Source: a bacterium
GTDB lineage: Bacteria; JACRDZ01; JAJRWM01
DNA length: 5,205 bases
Direction of reading: 5' to 3'
Assembly: GCA_024276815.1 (NCBI GenBank)
Contig: JAJRWM010000095.1
Location: forward strand, 1-5,205
This document shows positions 1 through 5,205 of this stretch, one piece after another. Position 1 is the first letter of the stretch, and each line of letters opens with the position of its first letter. The notes beneath the pieces were generated by a model. It was not told the origin of the DNA. It searched no databases and saw only the letters and a program-made list of their open reading frames with translations. The position numbers and the translations under genes are program-made.

Positions 1-54
1 TCCCAGGTTCAGGAGTAGACTACACACAAACAAGACAACAATCCTTTTCTTCAT
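1..54 (-). CDS. N-terminal fragment of a probable exported protein (signal peptide only)
   Basis: Reading leftwards from an ATG at 54-52, the frame gives MKKRIVVLFVCSLLLNLG before the window ends. This is the typical start of a Sec signal peptide: a basic n-region (KKR) followed by a hydrophobic core. The Cys at residue 11 lies inside the core, and no lipobox or cleavage site is reached, so a lipoprotein cannot be told from an ordinary secreted protein. The start is supported by a purine-rich AAAGGGG about six bases upstream and by a consensus sigma70 promoter placed to give a leader of about 35 nt. The gene is divergent from glgC. Its function is unknown because only 18 codons are visible. 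Confidence 0.55.
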   Translation of the reverse strand, partial: MKKRIVVLFVCSLLLNLG

Positions 55-95
55 GGTAAGCCCCTTTACCCCTTTTTTTTTCCAACTAAAGAGAC

Positions 96-123
96 ATTAT
101 ATCATAGTCGGTTTGCCTGTCAA
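96..123 (-). promoter_or_regulatory. Consensus sigma70 promoter for the leftward exported-protein gene
   Basis: On the minus strand the -35 hexamer TTGACA (123-118) and the -10 hexamer TATAAT (101-96) both match consensus exactly, with a 16-bp spacer. Transcription would begin near base 89, leaving a leader of roughly 35 nt that contains an A-run and an AAAGGGG ribosome binding site before the ATG at 54. The -35 box overlaps one arm of an inverted repeat, so a repressor could plausibly act here. This is the strongest promoter visible in the window. Confidence 0.75.
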
Positions 124-158
124 CCGTCCGGCCTTCAGGAGCAGGGCAACAGGCAAAC
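111..158. repeat. 10-bp inverted repeat overlapping the leftward -35 box
   Basis: GTTTGCCTGT at 111-120 is the exact reverse complement of ACAGGCAAAC at 149-158, with 28 bp between the arms. The left arm runs into the -35 hexamer of the leftward promoter. A further direct copy of ACAGGCAAA occurs at 243-251. The arrangement resembles paired operator half-sites, but the 28-bp gap is longer than usual for one dimer, and it could also form a weak RNA stem. No regulator is identified. Confidence 0.4.
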
Positions 159-188
159 TCCAAACAGGACATTAACAATCAAAAAACG

Positions 189-211
189 AAAACCCGCGCG
201 CGGGGCTTTTT
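189..211. terminator. GC-rich palindrome with A/T flanks, terminator-like in both directions
   Basis: CCCGCGCGCGGG (193-204) is a perfect 12-bp palindrome, preceded by an A run (181-192, mostly A) and followed by GC and then TTTTT (207-211). Folded as a hairpin it gives a CCCG/CGGG stem with a CGCG loop, extendable by A-T pairs across a small bulge. On the plus strand it is followed by five T. On the minus strand it is followed by TTTT, CG and then six T. It looks like an intrinsic terminator, yet no gene obviously ends here, since the flanking genes diverge. Its role is therefore uncertain. Confidence 0.45.
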
Positions 212-228
212 CAGACTTCGCTGAAAAA
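207..228. other. Perfect 8-bp stem-loop overlapping the terminator-like element
   Basis: TTTTTCAG (207-214) and CTGAAAAA (221-228) are exact reverse complements separated by the six-base loop ACTTCG. The T run of this stem is the same T run that would pair with or follow the 193-204 hairpin. The two structures cannot both be fully formed, which is an arrangement seen in attenuators. Whether any transcript crosses this site is not known. Confidence 0.4.
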
Positions 229-391
229 CAGCTCGTCGATAAACAGGCAAAAACCGTCCCCGCGGCACCCCTGAAAAAACTTCAAACGGCCTGCTCGTAA
301 GTCCTTTTGTAAACCAGAAAACACTATCAATTGTAATATTTCAACAAATCAATCAAAGAAGCGAATAGCCCTGCGGGGAGAATATTGTCTG

Positions 392-420
392 TTGAACTGA
401 ATTTCAGATGATGCTATATT
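392..420 (+). promoter_or_regulatory. Probable sigma70 promoter for the glgC unit
   Basis: TTGAAC (392-397) is separated by 17 bp from TATATT (415-420). The -35 box matches consensus at four of six positions and the -10 box at five of six, with ideal spacing. Transcription would start near base 427, giving a leader of about 65 nt before the TTG start of glgC. No operator or riboswitch is recognisable in that leader. Confidence 0.55.
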
Positions 421-476
421 GGGAGGGTGTTTGATGTTTAAGTGCTTCCAATCTTGTTTCCCGCTCTCCCGGCGGC

Positions 477-483
477 AAGGAGA
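477..483 (+). promoter_or_regulatory. Ribosome binding site that decides the TTG start of glgC
   Basis: AAGGAGA ends eight bases before the TTG at 492. The glgC frame has a stop (TGA) at 432-434 and no other ATG, GTG or TTG between that stop and 492. The next in-frame ATG (519, residue 10) would remove the strand leading into the nucleotide-binding loop. TTG is therefore the only workable start. Confidence 0.75.
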
Positions 484-491
484 AAACAGGT

Positions 492-1721
492 TTGAGAAAA
501 GACGCTCTTGTTTTTATTATGGCCTGCGGTAAAGGTGAACGACTTTTCCCCCTGACCAAAGACCGCGCCAAGCCGGCTGTGCCTTTCGGCGGTATTTTCC
601 GCATTATCGATTTCACTATTAACAATTGTATCAATTCCGGCTTACGCAAAATTCACGTCCTGACCCAGTACAAATCGATTTCCTTATCCAGACATATTCG
701 CCTGGGCTGGGGATTCCTGCCACAATTTCTTGATGAATACGTTGATGTTCTTCCGCCCCAGCATCGGATAAACAAGGAATGGTACCGGGGAACGGCGGAC
801 GCGTTATACCAGAACATCTATACCATCCAGGCGGAACATCCTAAATACATCATGATACTCTCAGGCGATCATATCTACAAGATGGATTACGCGGAGATGA
901 TCCGCTACCATAAACAAAAAAAAGCGGCCGTCACCGCCGGCGCCATTGAAGTGCCGCTAAAAAACGCGCCCGGCCTTGGAGTTATCGAAGTTAATGATAA
1001 TATGCAGATAGTCGGTTTCCAGGAGAAACCGGCTAATCCCCGTCCCTTGCCAGCGGATCCGGACCAAGCTTTAGGCTCAATGGGGGTATATCTTTTTGAC
1101 ACTAAAATTCTGATCAGGGTGCTGGAAGAGTGTATCCCGAAGGGAATGTACGATTTTGGCCATGACATATTGCCATATATGCTGAAAAGTCACCGCATCG
1201 TCGCCTACAACTTTAAGGATGAGAACAAAAATAAAGCCAAATATTGGCGTGATGTCGGTACCATTGACGCTTATTATGAAGCCAACATGGACCTGGCCTC
1301 CGTCAGCCCGATCTTTAACATGTATGACACCAGCTGGCCTTTACGCACCTATCATGAGCAGTTTCTGCCGGTAAAAACAGTCTTCAGCCGGGAGTATGAC
1401 AACCGGATTGGCGCGGCTTTTGATTCGATTATCTCACCAGGGGTGATTATCAGCGGCGGCCAGGTGCACCGGTCTGTTTTGTCCCCTAACGTTCGCGTCA
1501 ACAGCTACAGCAGGGTTGAGGATTCCATCCTCTTTGAGGGAGTAAATATCGCTCGGCACGCGAAAATCAGGCGCGCTATTATTGATAAAAATGTTAATAT
1601 ACCGGCGCATGTTGAAATAGGCTATAATATTGAAAAGGACCGCAAGCGCTATTATGTTTCCGATAATGGCGTTGTCGTTATTCCCAAAGGCGCGGTGGTG
1701 CGCTCCCCGAAAAAGCGCTGA
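492..1721 (+). CDS. glgC: Glucose-1-phosphate adenylyltransferase (ADP-glucose pyrophosphorylase)
   Basis: This cytoplasmic enzyme converts glucose-1-phosphate and ATP to ADP-glucose and pyrophosphate, the committed step of bacterial glycogen synthesis. The 409-residue protein is close to the usual length and collinear with E. coli GlgC. The N-terminal nucleotidyltransferase domain (about 1-270) has ACGKGERLFPLT (11-22), RAKPAVPFGG (25-34), WYRGTADA with Tyr98 (E. coli Tyr114), GDHIYKMDY with catalytic Asp126 (E. coli Asp142), EKPANP with sugar-phosphate Lys179 (E. coli Lys195) and YWRDVGT (251-257) with the metal-site Asp. The C-terminal part (about 300-409) has the hexapeptide pattern of a left-handed beta helix. 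Two differences stand out: Cys12 replaces the first Gly of the usual AGG loop, and Asp24 aligns with E. coli Lys39, a fructose-1,6-bisphosphate activator residue. Activator preference therefore probably differs from that of enteric bacteria. It is the first gene of an apparent three-gene unit, 15 bp before the next start. Confidence 0.95.
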   Translation: MRKDALVFIMACGKGERLFPLTKDRAKPAVPFGGIFRIIDFTINNCINSGLRKIHVLTQYKSISLSRHIRLGWGFLPQFLDEYVDVLPPQHRINKEWYRGTADALYQNIYTIQAEHPKYIMILSGDHIYKMDYAEMIRYHKQKKAAVTAGAIEVPLKNAPGLGVIEVNDNMQIVGFQEKPANPRPLPADPDQALGSMGVYLFDTKILIRVLEECIPKGMYDFGHDILPYMLKSHRIVAYNFKDENKNKAKYWRDVGTIDAYYEANMDLASVSPIFNMYDTSWPLRTYHEQFLPVKTVFSREYDNRIGAAFDSIISPGVIISGGQVHRSVLSPNVRVNSYSRVEDSILFEGVNIARHAKIRRAIIDKNVNIPAHVEIGYNIEKDRKRYYVSDNGVVVIPKGAVVRSPKKR

Positions 1722-1736
1722 CAGGATGTTAAGAAC

Positions 1737-1940
1737 ATGGCTTACTGGCACGAAAAGTATGATGAGAACGTTATTCTGAAAAAGAGTTTAATCTTTTTGG
1801 CGGCCGGATTCGCCGCCGGCGTTGTACTGGTTCCTTTGTTATTGTGGTTGAAAAATATTCCCCTGTATTTATTAAGCTATTTAAGCGGCGGCTTGTTAGG
1901 CTTGACCATTGCTTTAGTAGTAATTATGTTATTATTGTGA
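1737..1940 (+). CDS. Small two-helix membrane protein, function unknown
   Basis: I do not recognise this 67-residue protein. It starts with a short charged segment (1-16, AYWHEKYDENVILKK), followed by two hydrophobic helices at about 17-38 and 42-67 joined by a brief LKNIP turn. Both helices carry GxxxG spacing (Gly24-Gly28 and Gly51-Gly55), a common helix-packing motif, so self-association or a membrane partner is plausible. The protein ends inside the second helix with no tail. The basic residues near the first helix would keep the N-terminus cytoplasmic. The ATG is preceded by AGGA (1723-1726), about ten bases away. It begins 15 bp after glgC stops and is probably cotranscribed with it. 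An open frame on the opposite strand overlaps its start only slightly, and the hydrophobic pattern favours this frame as real. Confidence 0.7.
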   Translation: MAYWHEKYDENVILKKSLIFLAAGFAAGVVLVPLLLWLKNIPLYLLSYLSGGLLGLTIALVVIMLLL

Positions 1941-2016
1941 ACAGAGGAGAATCAAAGAGGGTGTAACTTTTATTGGTCAGGTTGGTTCTCGGTTAATTCC
2001 GCGGCGTATTTTCTCT

Positions 2017-2023
2017 GGGAGGA
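2017..2023 (+). promoter_or_regulatory. Strong ribosome binding site of the diadenylate cyclase-family gene
   Basis: GGGAGGA lies five bases before the ATG at 2029 and fixes that start. No in-frame ATG, GTG or TTG is seen in the 60 or so bases upstream. Confidence 0.7.
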
Positions 2024-2028
2024 AGAAG

Positions 2029-2955
2029 ATGGTTGCCAACAAAAACTCAAAGGGGATAGTGTCTTCTGAGGGTTTATCCGCTTATAACAATTCCATGATA
2101 AAACTGGCAATTGAGCTGGGCAAACGGATCAAGGCCGTTAAGGTATTGATCCTGCCGACCGCTTTGCCCAATCTCCGGTCTTTAGGCGCCATGAGGGTCA
2201 AGAAAAAAGTGATCTTCATGGTTACCAAGAAAAGCCTGTTTGAAAAACTGTCTGAAAGAGGTTACCAGGTCTTGTTGCTGCCGTTCCACAACCTCTCCCG
2301 CATCGGCAAGGTGACGCAGGCCATGCGCACGGCTTTGGACAACGAATATATCAATGAAAGCGATCCGATAGTGTGCTTAACCGGAGTCCCCGGCTCGACT
2401 TCGATGGATACCATCATGTCACTGGTGGCGACCCGCGGTTTTCAGGACCGCTCTTTAATCGACGGCGTCCGGTTTTTTGATAAAATGATTTCCCCGGTGA
2501 TTGAACGGGTCCTGAGCATCGCCGTGGAAATTGGTTATGAGGGGCATGAGGGTAACCCGGTGGGTTCCTTGTTTATCGTTGGCGATAGTGAAACGGTGAT
2601 GGCTCATTCGTCACAACTTACCTTTAATCCTTGCCAGGGATATCCTGAACGGGAGAGGAACATCATGGATCCGGAGATCAAGGAAGCCATCAAGGAATTT
2701 TCCACCATTGACGGCGGCTTCGTTTTGCGCGAGGACTGCGTGGTTTTATCAGCCGGGCGATATCTTGAGGTCGGCAGCAGGCACGGCATAGAATTACCCA
2801 AGGGATTGGGTACCCGTCATGCCAGCGCCGCGGCGATTACCAAGATAAGCGAAGCCATCGCGATCACTGTTTCCCAGTCGAACGGTCAGGTCCGGATGTT
2901 CCGTGGCGGTCGGCTAATCTACGAACTGGAGCAAATCCGCCGGATCCGGATATAA
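2029..2955 (+). CDS. Diadenylate cyclase-family protein (DisA_N/DAC domain, archaeal DacZ-like layout)
   Basis: DAC-domain proteins condense two ATP into the second messenger c-di-AMP. In this 308-residue protein the C-terminal region matches the family: EGHEGNPVGSLFIVGD (171-186), then IDGGFVLRE (227-235), AGRYLE (242-247), PKGLGTRHASAAAIT (257-271) and ITVSQSNGQVRMF (279-291). The N-terminal part (about 15-135) resembles the C-terminal domain of pyruvate kinase, with alternating strands and helices ending in CLTGVPGS (116-123). That fusion layout is known from archaeal DacZ enzymes. No membrane helix is present, so it should be cytosolic, unlike CdaA. Three motifs differ from the classic family: DGG for DGA (228-230), RHA for RHR (263-265) and SQ for SE (282-283). 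Activity is therefore uncertain; the changes may be normal for this subfamily or may mark a binding-only protein. It lies 88 bp after the small membrane protein gene, is probably in the same unit, and ends 32 bp from a convergent gene. Confidence 0.82.
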   Translation: MVANKNSKGIVSSEGLSAYNNSMIKLAIELGKRIKAVKVLILPTALPNLRSLGAMRVKKKVIFMVTKKSLFEKLSERGYQVLLLPFHNLSRIGKVTQAMRTALDNEYINESDPIVCLTGVPGSTSMDTIMSLVATRGFQDRSLIDGVRFFDKMISPVIERVLSIAVEIGYEGHEGNPVGSLFIVGDSETVMAHSSQLTFNPCQGYPERERNIMDPEIKEAIKEFSTIDGGFVLREDCVVLSAGRYLEVGSRHGIELPKGLGTRHASAAAITKISEAIAITVSQSNGQVRMFRGGRLIYELEQIRRIRI

Positions 2956-2987
2956 AAGCGCGCGATCACGCCGCCGTCCTGAAACAA

Positions 2988-3419
2988 TCAGGGCTTCCTG
3001 ATATAAAGCTTTAAAGAACCGTAGCGGCCGTTCTTGTTTTTCTTGTACATAACCTTTGCTTTTTTGAAGTTACGGGGTATATAGCTACCATAAAGAATGG
3101 CGACGATATAGTCGACGTTATACTTTCTGACATAGCGGTCAAACTCGGCGTGACTGACATTCTGAGGCAACATCAGGACCGGTCTTTGGGAATAATAGGC
3201 GATCGGCGATGTTTTCGTGCTCATGATGACTGACCGGGGCGGCGTATTGTCTCTCAGCCATGTGCCGGCAATCTCGTATTCCCGGGAAAATAAATCAACT
3301 TCTTTTTTGAAGGTCAGCCCGGTATATACGGTTTTGAGGGCGCCGGCGAGAAAGACGAGTGCGAAAAACAGCGTAAAAACAGTTTTAACGAGGTTTTTCC
3401 CATCCCTGAGCTTTTCCAA
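2988..3419 (-). CDS. C-terminal domain of the frameshifted GT-C glycosyltransferase, in the second frame
   Basis: This 143-codon open frame could start at TTG 3419, directly after an in-frame TGA. It is best read as the missing end of the gene above rather than as an independent gene. It contains one hydrophobic helix (about residues 11-31), then a soluble domain: GTWLRDN, SVIMSTKTSPIAYYSQRP, LMLPQNVS and VRKYNVDYIVAI. The same order occurs at the end of the upstream paralogue (GAWLKKA, VIMTSKPASFAYHTGRP, IMFPRNAT, VNKYNVKYLVSI). The domain therefore belongs to the family's extracytoplasmic C-terminus. No good ribosome binding site for separate translation is seen. It ends 32 bp from the convergent cyclase gene. 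Confidence 0.6.
   Translation of the reverse strand: MEKLRDGKNLVKTVFTLFFALVFLAGALKTVYTGLTFKKEVDLFSREYEIAGTWLRDNTPPRSVIMSTKTSPIAYYSQRPVLMLPQNVSHAEFDRYVRKYNVDYIVAILYGSYIPRNFKKAKVMYKKNKNGRYGSLKLYIRKP
3395..3401 (-). other. G_GGA_AAA heptamer at the frameshift point
   Basis: On the coding (minus) strand, GGGAAAA falls in the zero frame as atG GGA AAA, the X_XXY_YYZ layout used for -1 ribosomal slippage. Slipping back one base gives GGG AAA AAC CTC, exactly the frame of the conserved C-terminal domain. The site lies inside the stretch where both frames are open (3314-3419). No convincing stem-loop or pseudoknot was found just downstream. Losing one A from the following five-A run would produce the same frame change. 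Confidence 0.4.
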
Positions 3420-4634
3420 TCACTGGCAGTCATCAGGAGTGAAGCCAGCAGGAAAAGCGCCGGGAAAATATTAATGATATGCCTTGAGTAGGTTGAAGGA
3501 TGAAGCAGTGAAATGAGAATATTGAATAATATGTAGAGGCCAATAATCAGGTTAGCGGAACGGGACTTTAATGGTTTGAACAGGGAAATCACCGCCACCA
3601 AACTAACCAATGACATTTCTTTCCAGATCAGTTTTAAATGTTTATCAAAAGAAACAGCGTATCGATTGAATATTTCTTTCAATGAGGAGCTTGATAAAAA
3701 TCTACCAATAGTTGGCGCCTGCTCATACACGCCGGAATAAAGTCCGCCCGGTTTCAGGCCGGCAAAAAATCGGCCCACATAATAAAAGGGATCGCCAAAA
3801 ATCAGGTAATTACGAATCAACCAGGGTAAGGCAATCAGGAGCGCGCTGCCCAGGTAAAGCAGTAGCTCGTTTGCTTTTTTCCTGATGTTTGCCCGCTTGA
3901 ATGGCTCCCCCTCCTTGATTAACAGGTAAAAAGTGAAGGCGGCTATGGTCGCGGCGCCATTGGTTCTGGTTAAATAAGCCAAGCCCGAAAAAACGCCGGC
4001 CAGAAGCAGAAGCTTCTTCTTTTTGCGGCATTCGTATGAGACAAAAAAGTAAAGACTGCTTATTGAAAGCAGAGTAAATAAAGATTCGCTCATCGAGAGC
4101 AGCGAAGTATCAACCAGGGTGAAACTGAATACCGTTAATAAAGCCGAGAGGAGGCCGCAGCGGCTGTTGCCGATCAATTTCCCCAGGAAAAAGACCGGGA
4201 ATGCGGACAAAATCGCGAACAAGCAACTGGCCAGGATGTTGATATACATGCTCTGGCCGAGAACCGCCTGAAAGATGGCCAGCATAATCGGGTAAAGGGG
4301 TGGAAACGAGCGCTGATGATGGAAAATCGGGTGGTCGTCATAGTAATCGAACTTGACATTAACCTTGAAGGGATGGGCGGTGAAGACTGACTGAGCGATT
4401 AGGTCGTAGGAGTAATTATCCCCGGTCGTGTCAATAAAATCATAGTTAACCCGGGCGGCGTAATAGAAAACAGCGCAGCAGATAATCAGGCCCAGAACCA
4501 ATAAGTCCCATGATTTTAATAATTTCAGGTCTTTCATCGTCTTCATGAATTTGCCAATCCGGCCTCAAATCAGAACAAGTCTGCCGCTTCTTTGATTAAT
4601 TACCGCTATATCTGTCGCGCAACAGCTACGCGTG

Positions 4635-5205
4635 TTAAGTCTTTTTACGATATATATATACTTGGGAAGTATTTATCGTATAAGTATCATCAGGGTTTTT
4701 TACCCGGCTGGTCACCATGCTGAATTTTTTTATCAGCTCAAAGCCGCTTGGGACAACCTCCCAGTTCAGATATATGCTGACCAGATATTTAACGTTATAT
4801 TTATTAACAACTTCAGCGACTTCCTCAACCGTGGCGTTTCTGGGGAACATAATGGTCGGCCGACCGGTATGATAGGCGAAAGAAGCCGGTTTCGAGGTCA
4901 TGATAACCTCATCCTTCCGGGTAGCCTTCTTTAACCAGGCCCCGATCCGCGCGTAGACCGGGCTGAAAAGCTCCCGCTGCGAACTGCCGGTAATGCCCAG
5001 GTAGCCGTTGATTACCAGGCCGACCAGGATGACAAAGACAGTTATCCCTTGTCGGATGGTTGGCCGGAGCTGATTCTCGGTCGGCTGTTTCCTGTTAGTT
5101 GTACGATATAAATACAAGGCCGCCAACAGGTAGATAACCGGGAAAAGGTTGATTAGATGACGCATTTTAACATAGGGTGCGAATACGGCAATAGCGAAAT
5201 TGAAA
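4635..5205 (-). CDS. GT-C family membrane glycosyltransferase, C-terminal part (5' end outside the window)
   Basis: The frame is open to the right edge, giving 189 visible codons. The internal ATG at 5165 is not the true start, because the preceding codons (FNFAIAVFAPYVK) continue the homology. The segment FNFAIAVFAPYVKMRHLINL aligns residue for residue with FNILISLLHPSTYSRHIINI of the downstream gene, so the two are tandem paralogues. Visible parts are the end of one helix, a helix at about residues 18-33, a basic, polar loop, a last helix at about 54-72 and the conserved soluble C-terminal domain (GAWLKKA, TSKPASFAYHTGRP, FPRNAT, NKYNVKYLVSI). The role is the same as for its neighbour: transfer of a lipid-linked sugar at the outer face of the cytoplasmic membrane. 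The acceptor is unknown. The gene ends with TAA 88 bp before the next ATG, so cotranscription is likely. Confidence 0.85.
   Translation of the reverse strand, partial: FNFAIAVFAPYVKMRHLINLFPVIYLLAALYLYRTTNRKQPTENQLRPTIRQGITVFVILVGLVINGYLGITGSSQRELFSPVYARIGAWLKKATRKDEVIMTSKPASFAYHTGRPTIMFPRNATVEEVAEVVNKYNVKYLVSIYLNWEVVPSGFELIKKFSMVTSRVKNPDDTYTINTSQVYIYRKKT

Larger units (their letters stand above)
55..491. other. Divergent intergenic region, non-coding
   Basis: This stretch lies between the leftward exported-protein gene and rightward glgC. I see no convincing gene in it. It holds a leftward consensus promoter at 96-123, a 10-bp inverted repeat (111-120 with 149-158) and a related third copy at 243-251. 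It also holds a GC-rich palindrome with A/T flanks at 189-211, a second hairpin at 207-228 and a rightward promoter at 392-420. The part from about 260 to 390 is AT-rich and shows no further clear element. Confidence 0.7.
2988..4546 (-). pseudogene. GT-C family membrane glycosyltransferase (PMT/ArnT-like), interrupted by a -1 frameshift
   Basis: Proteins of this family move a sugar from a polyprenyl-phosphate carrier to an acceptor on the outer face of the cytoplasmic membrane. The first frame (4546 down to 3314) has a first helix at about 13-31. Then come the loop with GDN (Asp43, the likely catalytic acid) and FPPLYP (81-86), SESLFTLL (153-160), GLAYLTRTNG (188-197), PWLIRNYLIFGDPFY (241-255) and SRHIINIFPALFLL (354-367), with about nine to ten hydrophobic helices. 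After residue 384 the meaningful sequence continues in the -1 frame, down to 2988, with another helix and a soluble domain. Joined, this gives a protein of about 519 residues that aligns without gaps around SRHIINIFP with the upstream paralogue. As written, the first frame ends in an unrelated tail after residue 384. The break may be a real mutation, a base-call error in an A run, or programmed slippage. No strong ribosome binding site precedes ATG 4546; an in-frame ATG lies three codons later. Confidence 0.82.

Noticed and set aside
434-532. A 32-codon frame (ATG 434) ahead of and overlapping glgC, preceded by GGGAGGG
   Set aside because: The best promoter places the transcript start near 427, inside that ribosome binding site, so it would be absent or incomplete. 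The peptide is arginine- and cysteine-rich with no recognisable pattern, and it runs into the glgC coding frame.
404-1168. Minus-strand open frames at 404-649 and 905-1168
   Set aside because: Both lie over clearly conserved glgC motifs on the other strand and have no domain pattern of their own.
1434-1751. Minus-strand open frame of 105 codons over the end of glgC
   Set aside because: It is antisense to the glgC beta-helix region. Its sequence has no family features, and it would clash with the glgC/membrane-protein junction.
2604-2801. Minus-strand open frame inside the cyclase-family gene
   Set aside because: It mirrors the conserved DAC domain on the plus strand and has no convincing ribosome binding site or motif.
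2956-2993. Possible terminator between the convergent genes (CCTGA, loop AACAA, TCAGG at 2978-2992)
   Set aside because: The stem is only five base pairs and has no T run on either side. The T-rich stretch on the minus strand near 2952-2957 follows only a three-pair GCG/CGC stem.
3217-3474. Plus-strand open frame across the frameshift region
   Set aside because: It lies opposite the conserved glycosyltransferase C-terminus, and its composition is that of a reverse complement shadow.
3810-4359. Additional minus-strand frames at 3810-4031 and 4174-4359
   Set aside because: They are alternative frames inside the glycosyltransferase membrane domain. The main frame carries all family motifs.
4547-4634. 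Possible promoter in the gap between the two glycosyltransferases
   Set aside because: Minus-strand hexamers such as TTGCGC and TAATTA are spaced about 14 bp apart, which is too short. Cotranscription is the simpler reading.
4632-4934. Plus-strand open frame opposite the right-hand glycosyltransferase
   Set aside because: The opposite strand encodes a domain conserved between the two paralogues, so this frame is a shadow.

Overview
The window is ordinary bacterial DNA of mixed GC content. It has sigma70-type promoters, Shine-Dalgarno sites and tightly packed genes. No rRNA or tRNA gene, CRISPR array, insertion sequence or phage gene is visible. The proteins do not point to a familiar model lineage. 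A roughly 310-residue diadenylate cyclase-like protein with a pyruvate-kinase-C-like N-terminus, next to a glgC with an actinobacterial/deltaproteobacterial-style N-terminus, would fit an environmental or candidate-phylum bacterium. That placement is inference only.

Layout. Bases 1-54 (minus strand) hold only the first 18 codons of a probable secreted protein. A consensus promoter (TTGACA, 16 bp, TATAAT) lies just upstream of it. Bases 55-491 are a divergent intergenic region with inverted and direct repeats, a GC-rich terminator-like palindrome with an overlapping hairpin, and a good promoter for the rightward genes. Bases 492-2955 (plus strand) look like one transcription unit. It encodes glucose-1-phosphate adenylyltransferase (glgC, TTG start), a 67-residue two-helix membrane protein, and a diadenylate cyclase-family protein with non-canonical catalytic motifs. 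Bases 2988-5205 (minus strand) converge on that unit and carry two tandem paralogous GT-C membrane glycosyltransferases. The upstream copy runs off the right edge. The downstream copy is split by a -1 frameshift near its C-terminal soluble domain.

How the genes may work together. GlgC makes ADP-glucose for glycogen synthesis. The diadenylate cyclase homologue would make, or have once made, c-di-AMP, so the rightward unit may tie a nucleotide second messenger to carbon storage; this rests only on gene order. The leftward pair belongs to the dolichyl/polyprenyl-phosphate-sugar transferase type and probably acts in envelope or protein glycosylation, separately from the rightward unit. The points most worth checking are the altered cyclase motifs and the frameshift, which lies at a G_GGA_AAA heptamer in the phase needed for -1 slippage. 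A plain base loss in the A run explains it equally well or better.
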